A stretch of 32,208 bases of DNA from Bacillota bacterium (GTDB taxonomy: Bacteria > Bacillota > Limnochordia > Darwinibacteriales > Darwinibacteriaceae): the NCBI GenBank assembly GCA_012521465.1, contig JAAYMI010000022.1, positions 1 through 32,208 of the forward strand, read 5' to 3'. Positions 17,712 to 27,632 of the stretch are shown one piece after another. Every line of letters begins with the position of its first letter. Position 1 is the stretch's first letter. Position numbers and translations under genes: made by a program. The notes below the pieces were generated by a model that saw only the letters and a program-made list of their open reading frames with translations, was not told where the DNA came from and made no database searches.

Positions 17712-18395
17712 GTGCTCATCACCTTTGCCCGCACGGTAATTCTATACGCCTTGGTGGTTACTACCATGAGGGTCATGGGAAAGCGCCAAATCGGGGAGCT
17801 GGAACCGTACGAACTGGCTATTACAATCATGATTGCCGAACTGGCAGCTGTTCCCATGCAGGATCGGCAGATCCCGCTGGTGCATGGGTTCATTTCAATT
17901 ATAACACTTTCCTTTATCCAAGTCTGCCTGTCTACTCTCAGTCTCAAACTCCATTGGGCTAGGCAGATTCTGGACGGCAGTCCCAGCATCATAGTGCGCA
18001 GTGGCAGGATCATGGAAGATGAGATGCGCCGGGCGCGGTACAATCTCAACGAGCTCCTAGAGCAGCTCCGCCTCAAAGGTTACGCCAATCTGGCTGATGT
18101 AGAAATCGCTGTGCTGGAAACCAGCGGGGAACTAAGCGTGATTCCCACTTCCCAAAGCAGGCCCGTCACTCCAGCGGATCTCGGCCTGGACACACAGCAT
18201 GAAAGACTGCCCATACCCCTTATAATGGACGGGAGGCTGATGGAAAACAACCTCATCGAAGCGGGGCTGACGAGGGATGCTCTGCAGCAAGAGCTCGCTG
18301 CGAACGGTCTGATGAGTCCAAAGGACGTGTTCTTTGCCATGCTGGACAGTGTTGGAAAACTGCATATCCAGCCCCGCTCTGGGGGGAGGAAATGA
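17712..18395 (+). CDS. DUF421 (YetF/YrbG-like) membrane protein
   Basis: TFARTVILYALVVTTMRVMGKRQIGELEPYELAITIMIAELAAVPMQD; GTG at 17712 with GGGAGG 7 nt upstream preferred over TTG 17676. Confidence 0.87.
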   Translation: MLITFARTVILYALVVTTMRVMGKRQIGELEPYELAITIMIAELAAVPMQDRQIPLVHGFISIITLSFIQVCLSTLSLKLHWARQILDGSPSIIVRSGRIMEDEMRRARYNLNELLEQLRLKGYANLADVEIAVLETSGELSVIPTSQSRPVTPADLGLDTQHERLPIPLIMDGRLMENNLIEAGLTRDALQQELAANGLMSPKDVFFAMLDSVGKLHIQPRSGGRK

Positions 18396-18775
18396 TGCGC
18401 TTGCTAGTAGGACTGACGGTGGTGGTCGCTGTGATCATTGGGTTTGGCTGCCTTGTGGACCAGGGGGTGAGCAGTGCAGTAGGCGAAGTCCTGCTGGTTC
18501 TCAACCAGGGTGAACATTACATTGATGAAGGTGACTACACTGCCGGGTTGGAGCTTTTTAGGCAGGCAGACCAGCAGTGGAAAGCTGTTCAGGGCACCTG
18601 GAATCCGTTTGTGTACAACACTGACCTCGAAGAGGTTGAGGCGGCCCTTGCCCGCCTGATCAGCTATACAGAAACAAACAGCTTCAGCCATGTGAAAGCG
18701 GAACTCAGCCATATCCGCACGCGACTGAAGCAGATTCAGATCCAAGAGCGCCTCACTCTAAGGAACATCCTCTAG
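18392..18775 (+). CDS. DUF4363 family protein
   Basis: N-terminal TM, small helical domain; overlaps the DUF421 gene by 4 nt; typical DUF421-DUF4363 pairing. Confidence 0.75.
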   Translation: MMRLLVGLTVVVAVIIGFGCLVDQGVSSAVGEVLLVLNQGEHYIDEGDYTAGLELFRQADQQWKAVQGTWNPFVYNTDLEEVEAALARLISYTETNSFSHVKAELSHIRTRLKQIQIQERLTLRNIL

Positions 18776-19281
18776 GAAGGACGATAGCGCCTTTTGAGCT
18801 GCTGAACGGTTAGACCCACAAACAGCCCTGTGGGCAGAGCAAAGGCGAGCATGTACGGTAGGTAGAGCGCGATATAGATACTTTCCACCACGAAACTGGC
18901 CACCGCGATCTGGGCGAGGTTATGGGTTACCGCACCCAAAAGGCTGATACCTACCACACTGAACGCTTTCGGGAACAGGCAGAAGACTGCGCCCATGAGC
19001 AGCGTGCTAATCAAACCGCCGGCAAAACTGAAGTAAAACACAATGGTCATGAAAGTCCCTGAGAGAAGCGATCCCAGGACAGTCCGCAGGACAGTGACAA
19101 CTACCGCATCTCTTAGGCCGAAGTTTATGATGACATATAAGCTGATGATGTTTGCCAAGCCCAGTTTAGCACCTGGCACTGGGACAGGCATCGGAATGAA
19201 GCTTTCGAAAATATGCAGCCCAATGGCTAATCCAGTCATCAAGCCAAGGTATACGACTCGCTGTGATTTCGAGTGGCGCAC
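18772..19281 (-). CDS. Gx transporter family / heptaprenyl diphosphate synthase component I-like membrane protein
   Basis: YLGLMTGLAIGLHIFESFIPMPVPVPGAKLGLANIISLYVI, GSLLSGTF, GAVTHNLAQI motifs. Confidence 0.85.
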   Translation of the reverse strand: MRHSKSQRVVYLGLMTGLAIGLHIFESFIPMPVPVPGAKLGLANIISLYVIINFGLRDAVVVTVLRTVLGSLLSGTFMTIVFYFSFAGGLISTLLMGAVFCLFPKAFSVVGISLLGAVTHNLAQIAVASFVVESIYIALYLPYMLAFALPTGLFVGLTVQQLKRRYRPS

Positions 19282-19312
19282 GACTCAACCTCATTTGCCG
19301 ATAGAATTGCCG

Positions 19313-21271
19313 CTACTCCCCAACCAACTTGATTCCGTTGCCGTGAACAACCAGCGAGCCATCGACGAGATATGCCTGAACGTTTAACGCTGGTTCGTCA
19401 AAGCGGTAGCGCTGTTGGGCAATGGTGATAGTAACATTGGAATGGACAGTCTGGCACTTAATGCGACCATTGCTGACTATAGTTACGCTGGTGGCTACAC
19501 CAGTGGGGCCTCCCAACTCCTTCAACGTCACGTTGCCGCTGTTTACCACAATACTTCCACCTCGGAAAGGCCCTCTTTCCATGTGAAAACCCTTGCCTGC
19601 AGTTACGGTAGAGTAGTAGGCACCCTGTCCTTCAATTATAACAGATCCGGCGGCTTCGAGGCGACTGTTTTGCAGGTAACGGGCGCGAATATCTGCATCC
19701 ACGACGGCCTCGATGCTCAAGATGTGTTCCTCTTCTGCCAAGTGTTCCGCAAGGCGCGTAAGCGTTGCTAGTTCGAGGTTGCTCCTTGTTCCCTTGGGGT
19801 TTAGGCTCACCATCAGGCTGGCCACTATTTCGTGCAGCTCCGGACGGAGCTGGTGGGATACCTCGCTGTACAAATCACCCAGGGCTGCGACCTCCGCAAG
19901 CAGCTTGGGGAACTTTAACTCCAGCAAGTGGTTGAGGAGGAGTGTTTCGGATACATTTTTGCCGTGCCAGGAAACGGCGTGGTACGCTCTTTCCAGCTTC
20001 GCAATGTAATCACGGATGTTGTGCAGCATACTTGCCAGCTTCATCTGTACAATACTCAGGCCGCCTGCCTGCAGGTCCGATGAAACCACGTTTTTGTAAA
20101 CTACGATCGAGCCGCGGCTGCGGATGGTGGCCCCACTGACTAACCCGCCCACATGCACTGTACCAGAATGTGATTCCACCTTGACGTTTTCCAAGACGCT
20201 GCCCCGGATAACGATGGCTCCATCGAAACTGATATTGCCAGTGGAAATGTCCGCATCGGAGTTCAGCTCCAGAACCGGCAGCACTTCTAAAGTATTGCCT
20301 TTAAGATGCGGCAGGCCAGCCACAGCGGCAATCGCGGAATTTCCATCAGTGCTGAGTTCTACTCCCCGTCCGCATTTGATTGCCTGGTCTTTAGGCTGCG
20401 CCACCGGGATCGGCCGCCCGAACACATCAATGCCTGGCTTCCCTGGCACCGGGGGATGCTTGACCGCCAGGACAGTCCCTGCCTCTACGCTGGAGATGCC
20501 GTGCACCTCATAGTAATCTATCCGGATGGCTTCAAGATCAATCTCGTTTCGATCTTGAAAAACATACTCGATGGAGGCATTCTGGGGCGGCACCGGAGGC
20601 AGTCCCCGCGCTGCCACAATGGAACCTTTCGCCTGTTTGAAGACATCAGGATCCACCTCAGCAAGAACGAGTCCGTAGGCGATACCTTCAGACTGCACTG
20701 CTAGTAGTGCATCTTCTGCCGTGAGCGGCTTGGGACGCAGCACGGTTTGCTCTAAGCGCAGCTGGGCAGCATTTGCCGGCACCTGGTCGGCCAAACGGTA
20801 CTGAACACCGGGCACCAGCTGCCAGTGCAGGTGGGCCGTGAGGCGGTCTTGATCTACTGAGACCTCAATGTGGGTCATGGGCTCCACATCATCAGGCAGA
20901 ACTATGGAAAGCCCGTCGATACCCTCTGTCAGCTGTACGCTTTTTGCCATGAGGCGGCCTTGATAGTGGACCGTAAGACGGTTGTCAATCATCAGTCTTG
21001 GGGGAGAGCCGCCTTCCTCAGGCTGTTCCCAGCCTACGACACCGTCCTTTACCCAAACTTTTCCATCACGGGTCTGCCGGGGAGCTTGTGGTGGTTCCTG
21101 GGCCTTGCGGATCAGCCTAACGCGAGCGGCGCCCTTTGCGAGGCCCAAGAATCTCTTTTTCGGCACTTCTAAGACCTCGATCTCTACGTCTTCACGGGCC
21201 GCTCCTAGTTCTTGCAGCCCCTTGGCGATTGCCTCTTCAATTGTTGCTGCACTGCCTATCCATTCATTCAT
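19313..21271 (-). CDS. FapA family (DUF342) protein with N-terminal Jag_N-like domain
   Basis: N-terminus MNEWIGSAATIEEAIAKGLQELGAAREDVEIEVLEVPKKRFLGLAKGAARVRL (Jag_N-like); then VDVFGRPIPVAQPKDQAIKCGRGVELS... and repetitive beta region. Start overlaps cheR stop by 4 nt; the 21466 start lies within cheR. Confidence 0.85.
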   Translation of the reverse strand: MNEWIGSAATIEEAIAKGLQELGAAREDVEIEVLEVPKKRFLGLAKGAARVRLIRKAQEPPQAPRQTRDGKVWVKDGVVGWEQPEEGGSPPRLMIDNRLTVHYQGRLMAKSVQLTEGIDGLSIVLPDDVEPMTHIEVSVDQDRLTAHLHWQLVPGVQYRLADQVPANAAQLRLEQTVLRPKPLTAEDALLAVQSEGIAYGLVLAEVDPDVFKQAKGSIVAARGLPPVPPQNASIEYVFQDRNEIDLEAIRIDYYEVHGISSVEAGTVLAVKHPPVPGKPGIDVFGRPIPVAQPKDQAIKCGRGVELSTDGNSAIAAVAGLPHLKGNTLEVLPVLELNSDADISTGNISFDGAIVIRGSVLENVKVESHSGTVHVGGLVSGATIRSRGSIVVYKNVVSSDLQAGGLSIVQMKLASMLHNIRDYIAKLERAYHAVSWHGKNVSETLLLNHLLELKFPKLLAEVAALGDLYSEVSHQLRPELHEIVASLMVSLNPKGTRSNLELATLTRLAEHLAEEEHILSIEAVVDADIRARYLQNSRLEAAGSVIIEGQGAYYSTVTAGKGFHMERGPFRGGSIVVNSGNVTLKELGGPTGVATSVTIVSNGRIKCQTVHSNVTITIAQQRYRFDEPALNVQAYLVDGSLVVHGNGIKLVGE

Positions 21272-22062
21272 GCACGCAGCGACTCCTTTTGTTGCGATTT
21301 GGCGTAGATACAGTAGCTCACTCGTTCCAGGCCAAAGGCATCGGGATCCATGATGTGTTCGGCGGAGCCAACGACGAAGAAGCCGCCTGGCCTGAGTGAG
21401 CTTACAAAACTGCGGATCAGTCGCTGTTGGGTATCCGCCGTGAAGTATATGAAGACATTTCTGCACAGGATTAAGTCGAAGGGTTTTGGGTAGGGGTCCC
21501 GCAGGAGGTCATGGCGGGCGAAACTTACCATCCGGCGGATCCTCGCATCAATGACGTACTGGTGCTCGCTTTCGGAAAAATATCGCTGGAGCATTTCCGG
21601 CGGGACATTGCCGACTTCGCTTTCAGTGAACCGCCCTTCTCTAGCCCTCGCTAAGATGGCCTCATCAATATCGGTCGCCAAGAGCTCCCGCGCCCGCAGA
21701 CCGCGCTCTGTCAGCAGCAGAGCTATTGAATAGATTTCGGCCCCGATTGAACATCCAGCGCTCCAGATGCGGGGCATGTTACCCCCGGTGGTGATGGCGG
21801 GAAGGATGTGGTCAGCGATGGCGGCAAAGACACTCTGATCCCGAAAGAACTGGGAAGTATTGATCGTGAGGTACTTGGTGAACTTCGCTCGGTGTTCTGC
21901 GTCCATTCGAACGCGCTCAACCAACTCTTCGTAGCTCTTGAGATTGTGTCTGGCCAGCCACTGGTCAATGCGGCGGCGCATTTGCTGTTCTTTATAGGAG
22001 TTAAGGTCAATGCCAAGCACCTGCAACAGCCTGCTTTTTAGGAGACCATAATTATCTGGCAC
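21268..22062 (-). CDS. cheR: Chemotaxis protein methyltransferase CheR
   Basis: LTINTSQFFRDQSVFAAI, IWSAGCSIGAEIYSIALLL, FDLILCRNVFIYF motifs. GTG at 22062 with GGAG 8 nt upstream; longer ORF N-terminus rejected. Confidence 0.93.
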   Translation of the reverse strand: MPDNYGLLKSRLLQVLGIDLNSYKEQQMRRRIDQWLARHNLKSYEELVERVRMDAEHRAKFTKYLTINTSQFFRDQSVFAAIADHILPAITTGGNMPRIWSAGCSIGAEIYSIALLLTERGLRARELLATDIDEAILARAREGRFTESEVGNVPPEMLQRYFSESEHQYVIDARIRRMVSFARHDLLRDPYPKPFDLILCRNVFIYFTADTQQRLIRSFVSSLRPGGFFVVGSAEHIMDPDAFGLERVSYCIYAKSQQKESLRA

Positions 22063-22090
22063 GGCTACAACTCCATTCCTACTGTGTTTC

Positions 22091-23155
22091 TCAGGATGAA
22101 CCGCGCATCGCTCGAACCAGCTTGACGATGGCATCACCGATGCGGTCCAGAGGCAGGATGTAGTCGGCGTTGCCCTCTTCCGCAACCGCTCTCGGCATGC
22201 TGTATATGGTAGAGGTGAGCTGGTCTTGGGCGATGGTTCGCCCACCAGCTGCCTTGATGCGCGCCATTCCGTTAGCCCCGTCACGTCCCATACCCGTGAG
22301 AATCACGCCTAGAACTTGCGACCCAAACACTTTGGGCAGTGAGGTCATGGTTACATCAATGGAAGGACGTACAAACTGCACCGGCGGATCCTGGTTCAGG
22401 CGGATGCGCTTCTCAGGATCTACGACCATGTGGAACGAGCCTGGAGCCAGCAGCGCAGTGCCGTCTTGGACGAGGTCCCCGTCCTCCGCCTCTTTGACAC
22501 TCAATCCTCCGAGGCTGTTTAGTCTCTCGGCAAAGCTCTTGGTAAATGGCTGCGGCATATGCTGAATAAGGAGGAAGCCAGCAGGAATATCCCTTGGGAT
22601 ACTGACAATCACCTGTTCAAGGGCCTTTGGGCCTCCGGTGGAGGAACCGATGGCCACTATCGTCTGGGAGGCGCCCTGAGCAGCTGTGCCTAACGTGTGG
22701 GGTGTCGGCCTGGCGAGGGCAGGCCTTGGCAGAAGCTTCGCTGGAGGCGGCTGTACTCTCGCACTTGCAGCCGCCTTTACTTTAGCAATCAGATCTTGGG
22801 CAATTACATCTATATCGAGAGATATTTCGCCAGACGGTTTAGGCACAAAATCTACCGCGCCCAACGCCAAGGCCTGGAAAGTAATCTCAGAACCCTGTTT
22901 GGTCTGGCTGCTGAGCATGATCACTGGCCTGGGATCATCGGCCATGATGCTGCGCAGCGTCTCCAACCCGTTCATAACAGGCATTTCCACGTCCAGGGTA
23001 ACGACATCTACATCAAGGGAAGACAGCTTCTTCAGAGCATCTGCACCGTTGCGCGCGGTGGCAGCTACCTCTATTTCTGGATCGGCCGACAGGATTTGTC
23101 CGATCATCTTGCGCATGAAGGCGCTGTCGTCCACGACTAACACTCGGATGGACAT
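22091..23155 (-). CDS. cheB: Chemotaxis response regulator protein-glutamate methylesterase CheB
   Basis: Receiver domain (VLVVDDSAFMRKMI, VTLDVEMPVMNGLETL) and methylesterase motifs (AIGSSTGGPKALEQ, VILTGMGRDGANG). Confidence 0.97.
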   Translation of the reverse strand: MSIRVLVVDDSAFMRKMIGQILSADPEIEVAATARNGADALKKLSSLDVDVVTLDVEMPVMNGLETLRSIMADDPRPVIMLSSQTKQGSEITFQALALGAVDFVPKPSGEISLDIDVIAQDLIAKVKAAASARVQPPPAKLLPRPALARPTPHTLGTAAQGASQTIVAIGSSTGGPKALEQVIVSIPRDIPAGFLLIQHMPQPFTKSFAERLNSLGGLSVKEAEDGDLVQDGTALLAPGSFHMVVDPEKRIRLNQDPPVQFVRPSIDVTMTSLPKVFGSQVLGVILTGMGRDGANGMARIKAAGGRTIAQDQLTSTIYSMPRAVAEEGNADYILPLDRIGDAIVKLVRAMRGSS

Positions 23156-23164
23156 GGGACCACC

Positions 23165-23647
23165 TCAAATATCGATTGGCTCTTTGCCTATAGCTGTGAC
23201 TGTGACCCGCCCAGTATCAACAAAAAACCGCATCTTACGGCCATGATGGCCAGCCACATCCTGTCCAACCACTGGTATGTTATGTAGCTTTAAGCTTTCT
23301 TGGACTGCTTGGACGTTCTGAAGTCCGATGTTGCCATTCGGTCCCGAGAGGTTGGTGAAAAGATTGGCACCGCCCGCTAGCTTCGCCCACAGCCGGCGCT
23401 TTTGAGCTCCTAACTTGACTGCCTCTGCTATTAGGGCGGGGATAGCCGTGTCAGCGAACTTCCCGGGGAGCTCCGCACTGCTATTCTTGCGCGACCGAGG
23501 CAAAAAGATATGTCCCATTACTCCAACGCGAGCAGCGCTGTCATAGAGAGCCACTCCAACACATGAGCCGAGTCCAACTGTAGTAAGAACACCATCCCCG
23601 ACCAACCCCTGAATCTGCCCCATGTTAACGAATACTTCCCGCATCAC
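23165..23647 (-). CDS. cheD: Chemoreceptor glutamine deamidase CheD
   Basis: LTTVGLGSCVGVALYDSAARVGVMGHIFLP and GGANLF motifs. Confidence 0.95.
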   Translation of the reverse strand: MMREVFVNMGQIQGLVGDGVLTTVGLGSCVGVALYDSAARVGVMGHIFLPRSRKNSSAELPGKFADTAIPALIAEAVKLGAQKRRLWAKLAGGANLFTNLSGPNGNIGLQNVQAVQESLKLHNIPVVGQDVAGHHGRKMRFFVDTGRVTVTAIGKEPIDI

Positions 23648-24243
23648 ATTTCCTCCAGACCAAGGACGCGGGTTATTTTCTTGAACTCATCTTCCTCTGG
23701 GAGCAGGATAATATTGCCCTCCACCGCGATGCCTTCTGCGGAAAAGTCGGTGCGGATTAGGGTGACTTCATCGTCAATAAGTGCACCTGCGAGCACGCTT
23801 TGCCATACCGCACCCGCCATGTCGATGGCAAGTCCTGGAATACTGGGCCTTAGGACGAAGTTTGTAAGGGCAGATAGAGCGTTCAGATAAGAAGTAATCA
23901 TAATATTGCCTATTTCTGCCAGGGCGGAACGACCCAGTTCATCAAAGATCTCATCGGTACTGTCCTCAGACCCCGTAAGCAGTCTGACGAGAACAGCAGC
24001 GCTTTCTACTGGGAGAATAAATGCCATGTGACCGGAAAGGTCTCCGGAAATCTGAATAGATACGCCGGCCACCACCTGGTCAAGTCCGCCGATGAAACTG
24101 GCTGCTTCTTCAAAGCGCAGGATGCGTACATCCGGAACCTCGAGGCGGAACAGCTTGCCCTGCAGGATCTCTGACAGAGCGATCGTAGCATGACCAACCC
24201 CTATTGTACCTAACTCGCGCAGGAAGTCTACTTTGCGTTCCAT
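23644..24243 (-). CDS. cheC: CheY-P phosphatase CheC
   Basis: Two ELGxIGxGHA / EIGNIM..SYLNAL helices; 4-nt overlap with cheD. Confidence 0.92.
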   Translation of the reverse strand: MERKVDFLRELGTIGVGHATIALSEILQGKLFRLEVPDVRILRFEEAASFIGGLDQVVAGVSIQISGDLSGHMAFILPVESAAVLVRLLTGSEDSTDEIFDELGRSALAEIGNIMITSYLNALSALTNFVLRPSIPGLAIDMAGAVWQSVLAGALIDDEVTLIRTDFSAEGIAVEGNIILLPEEDEFKKITRVLGLEEM

Positions 24244-24254
24244 CGGGCCCCTCC

Positions 24255-24617
24255 TTAAGGAGCCGCTTTGCGCAGAGCTTCGATGACCCGATCTGCGTCA
24301 AAGGGCTTTACCAGAAAATCCTTCGCTCCAGCATTCAGGGCTTCGATAACCATTGGTTTCTGACCCATGGCGCTGCAGACAATAATCCTCGCGTTGGGGT
24401 CGTGCTTCATAATCTCTTTGATGGCGGTGATCCCGTCCATTTTCGGCATGGTGATGTCCATGGTTACCAAGTCAGGACGCAGCTCTAAATACTGGGCAAC
24501 AGCCTCCTCCCCATCCGCAGCTTCCCCCACCACGACGTAACCATTCTTTTGGATTACATTCTTGAGGGTCATGCGCATAAATGCCGTATCGTCTGTAATG
24601 AGTACCGTCTTTGGCAT
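24255..24617 (-). CDS. cheY: Chemotaxis response regulator CheY
   Basis: Single receiver domain: VLITDDTAFMRMTLKNVI, DLVTMDITMPKMDGI, SAMGQKPMVIEALNAGAKDFLVKPF. Confidence 0.95.
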   Translation of the reverse strand: MPKTVLITDDTAFMRMTLKNVIQKNGYVVVGEAADGEEAVAQYLELRPDLVTMDITMPKMDGITAIKEIMKHDPNARIIVCSAMGQKPMVIEALNAGAKDFLVKPFDADRVIEALRKAAP

Positions 24618-24631
24618 GCGAGTATCATCTC

Positions 24632-26611
24632 CTATCTTAATAAGGTGCTGTTGTCCAATATTAGGGCCACTTGGCCATTGCCTAAAACGGCAGCTCCCGC
24701 TATACCTTTCACCTCGCCGATAAGTTCACCAAGGCTCTTGATCACAATTTCCTGCTGCCCGATTAAGTCTTCCACAATGAAAGCGGCCTTTTGACCTCTG
24801 GTCTCCATCACGATCACAGACAAGCTGTCCTCCGAGGTGTCTGTCATGACCGGACTAAATCCGAGGCATTCAGCTAAATCATAGAGAGGTAATACCTCGT
24901 TCCGCAGAACGATAACACTATGCTGCTGCACAGTCTTGATCTGGCTGCGGGTGATCTGCAGGTTTTCCCGCACCGCCTGAATTGGGACAGCATACGTTTC
25001 TCCGTCAGCTACCACCAGCAGCGCCTTAATGATCGCAAGCGTCAGAGGCAGCTTGATGATGGTGCGCAGGTATCTTTGGGGCACAGACTCAACTTCGATC
25101 GTCCCGCTCAATGATTCCACCACAGCCTTGACTGCATCTAGCCCTACGCCGCGTCCAGAAATATCCGTGACTGTTCCGGCGGTGCTGAATCCTGGTTGAA
25201 ACAGAAGATCAACCGCCTCTTCCAGAGTAAGGCTTGCTTTGTCGCTTGCAATTAGTCCTCGTTCAACAGCTTTGGCCCGGACCTTTTCCACATCGAGCCC
25301 ACCGCCGTCGTCCTCAACTTCGATCAAGATGTGGCTGCCTTCGTGGCGCGCGCTCAGACGGATGGTCCCCACTTCTGGTTTGCCGCGAGCAATCCTGACC
25401 TTGGGCTCCTCAATTCCGTGATCGATAGAATTACGGATAAGGTGAACAAGGGGATCTCCGATCTGGTTGACCAACGAGCGGTCCAGTTCCGTTTCTTCGC
25501 CATAGATTTCTAGATTAATTTCTTTCTTACTGGCCCTAGCCAGATCGCGCACCATCCGTGGAAAACGGTGGAAAACGTGGCGAATGGGAACCATGCGCAG
25601 ATTCATCGCTGCGTGTTGGAGTTCTGTTGTGACCCGGTCTAATTGACCCACGACGCTCTTTTGATCGGAGTCGTTCAGGTCCTTCACCATCTCCATGACC
25701 TGCGTGCGGCTGATTACCAACTCGCCCACAAGATTGATGAGCTTGTCCAACCTCTCTGTCTCAATTCGAACATATTTGTCGCTGCCGCGCTGTTGGACCT
25801 GGGCAGCCTTGAGAAAATCAGAGGAACCGGAGCTGGGCTCAAGAGCCGCCGCTGCCTCGCTGCGGGCTTGCCCTTGGGAGACTCGGACTTCCTCCACCTC
25901 AACGGCATCAATCTCAGAGATTCCCTCAACCAACTGCTGCACGGAAGAGCTTTGCTCGGCCGTAAGCACGAGCAGGCTGAAGTCGAGGTCAAAGCGCTCG
26001 TCCTCTAAATCATGGGCAGGAGGATAGCTTTTGATGATTGTTCCGATCGTTTCCAGAGCCTGGAAGATCGTAAAAACTCGCACTGACTTCAACAGCGTAT
26101 TGGGGCGCAGCGTAATATGGACGGCATAGGCTTTCAGACCTTGGGCACCGGCCTGATTGATGGTGTCCAGATCAAATGCATCGAGCCTAAAGCCGCGGTC
26201 TGTTTCTACTTGGACTTCGGCTTGTGCTCCTGGCGCCGTATCAGTTAACTGCCGCAGCTGCTGAATTAGATGTGTGGAGATGGCAGCACTGGTTCCAGCA
26301 AGAGTGGATTCTAAGAGCTCTTCTAGGGCATCCACAGACCGGAACAAGACATCCACTACCCGCTGCTCCACTGCCAGGCGGCTTGTCCGCATCAGATCCA
26401 GCACGCTTTCCATTTCGTGCGTTAAGGAAGCGAGTTCCTGGAAACCCATTGTGGCGGCCATCCCCTTTAGGCTGTGGGCCGCCCGGAACATGTCATCGAG
26501 AATGCGCCGGTCATTTGGTCTCTGTTCAAGTTGGAGCAGGTTTTCATTAAGTGATTGGAGATAATCGCGGGCTTCAGCAGCGAAGATTTCCCTAAACTCA
26601 CTTGTATCCAA
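24632..26611 (-). CDS. cheA: Chemotaxis histidine kinase CheA
   Basis: P1 (FRAAHSLKGMAATMG), H-box-adjacent LVHLIRNSIDHGIE, GRGVGLDAVK, CheW-like C-terminus. Confidence 0.97.
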   Translation of the reverse strand: MDTSEFREIFAAEARDYLQSLNENLLQLEQRPNDRRILDDMFRAAHSLKGMAATMGFQELASLTHEMESVLDLMRTSRLAVEQRVVDVLFRSVDALEELLESTLAGTSAAISTHLIQQLRQLTDTAPGAQAEVQVETDRGFRLDAFDLDTINQAGAQGLKAYAVHITLRPNTLLKSVRVFTIFQALETIGTIIKSYPPAHDLEDERFDLDFSLLVLTAEQSSSVQQLVEGISEIDAVEVEEVRVSQGQARSEAAAALEPSSGSSDFLKAAQVQQRGSDKYVRIETERLDKLINLVGELVISRTQVMEMVKDLNDSDQKSVVGQLDRVTTELQHAAMNLRMVPIRHVFHRFPRMVRDLARASKKEINLEIYGEETELDRSLVNQIGDPLVHLIRNSIDHGIEEPKVRIARGKPEVGTIRLSARHEGSHILIEVEDDGGGLDVEKVRAKAVERGLIASDKASLTLEEAVDLLFQPGFSTAGTVTDISGRGVGLDAVKAVVESLSGTIEVESVPQRYLRTIIKLPLTLAIIKALLVVADGETYAVPIQAVRENLQITRSQIKTVQQHSVIVLRNEVLPLYDLAECLGFSPVMTDTSEDSLSVIVMETRGQKAAFIVEDLIGQQEIVIKSLGELIGEVKGIAGAAVLGNGQVALILDNSTLLR

Positions 26612-26630
26612 TAGCCCACCTCTTCTCTAA

Positions 26631-27632
26631 CTAGCGCACGCTTACAATTCTGTCTTGGGGCGAGGCGATTTCGGTAACTCGGATGCCAAACTGTTCGCCC
26701 ACCACCACCACTTCACCCCGTGCGATAAAAGTATCGTTGGCGTAAATCTCAATTGGTTCACCGTGAATTGAATCCAGCTCCACAATGTTCCCCGGTCCGA
26801 GCCGCAGGATGTGATCAATGGTCATGCGGGTTCTGCCTAGGACTGCTCGGACTGTGACAGGGATATCTTTAATCAGGTCTACTTTCAGATTTCCCAGCTC
26901 GGAAGAAAGTTGGCTGGGCTGCGGTATACCAGCGGTAGAGCTGCTCGGCGGGCTGGGACCGAGGTCAGTCCAGGAGTGGACATCGACCGTGGGAATCTCC
27001 TCAACAGTCGTCGCGGCTGGTTCTTCGCTGGGCATCAGCTTGGCCACCATACTTTTGGCGAAGTCTACATCAATAAGCTGCAGCATTGTACTGTCCACTA
27101 GGTCATCGATTTCAATCCGAAAGGCCACTGTGACCACGGGCTCCTGTTCCGGCACTTCGTTAACCAGTGGTTCTTGACTCAAATCCTTCAACTCTAAGGC
27201 AGGAGGCGAGATCTCAATTGTATCCTTGAACAGCTCGCTCATGGCGGTCGCTGCCGACCCCATCATCATGTTCATGGCTTCTGAGACGGCACTGAGATAG
27301 ATCTCGTCCAGTTCTGTAGGAGGGTTCAGGCCATCTTCCCCCATCATAAGGTTCCCGATAACCAAAGCGTCTTTCTCGCGGATAACCAAGATATTCTCGC
27401 CCTGGAGGCCAGACAAATACTGCACGTTCACCAATAGGCACGGCACGGGGTAAGATGCCCGCACATCCGAAAGCTCTCGCACAGATACCTCGGGAACCGT
27501 AATCCGCACCTTGCGGTTAACTAGTGCGCTCAGGGCTGTCGCGGCCGACCCCATGGAGATGTTGCCGATTTCCGCCAGAGTATCTTGTTCTATTACAGTC
27601 AGCTCTTTCGCCCTGCTGGAAAAGTCGTTCAT
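26631..27632 (-). CDS. fliY: Flagellar motor switch phosphatase FliY
   Basis: CheC-like repeats (LAEIGNISMGSAATALS; AMNMMMGSAATAMSEL) plus C-terminal SpoA domain (VRAVLGRTRMTIDHILRLGPGNIVELD). Confidence 0.93.
   Translation of the reverse strand: MNDFSSRAKELTVIEQDTLAEIGNISMGSAATALSALVNRKVRITVPEVSVRELSDVRASYPVPCLLVNVQYLSGLQGENILVIREKDALVIGNLMMGEDGLNPPTELDEIYLSAVSEAMNMMMGSAATAMSELFKDTIEISPPALELKDLSQEPLVNEVPEQEPVVTVAFRIEIDDLVDSTMLQLIDVDFAKSMVAKLMPSEEPAATTVEEIPTVDVHSWTDLGPSPPSSSTAGIPQPSQLSSELGNLKVDLIKDIPVTVRAVLGRTRMTIDHILRLGPGNIVELDSIHGEPIEIYANDTFIARGEVVVVGEQFGIRVTEIASPQDRIVSVR

Noticed and set aside
21272-21466. N-terminal extension of the FapA-like ORF
   Set aside because: Lies wholly inside cheR; the MNEWIG start at 21271 gives a normal 4-nt overlap.
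22063-22284. N-terminal extension of the cheR ORF
   Set aside because: Antisense-like sequence overlapping cheB; GTG at 22062 has a well-placed ribosome-binding site and a normal CheR N-terminus.
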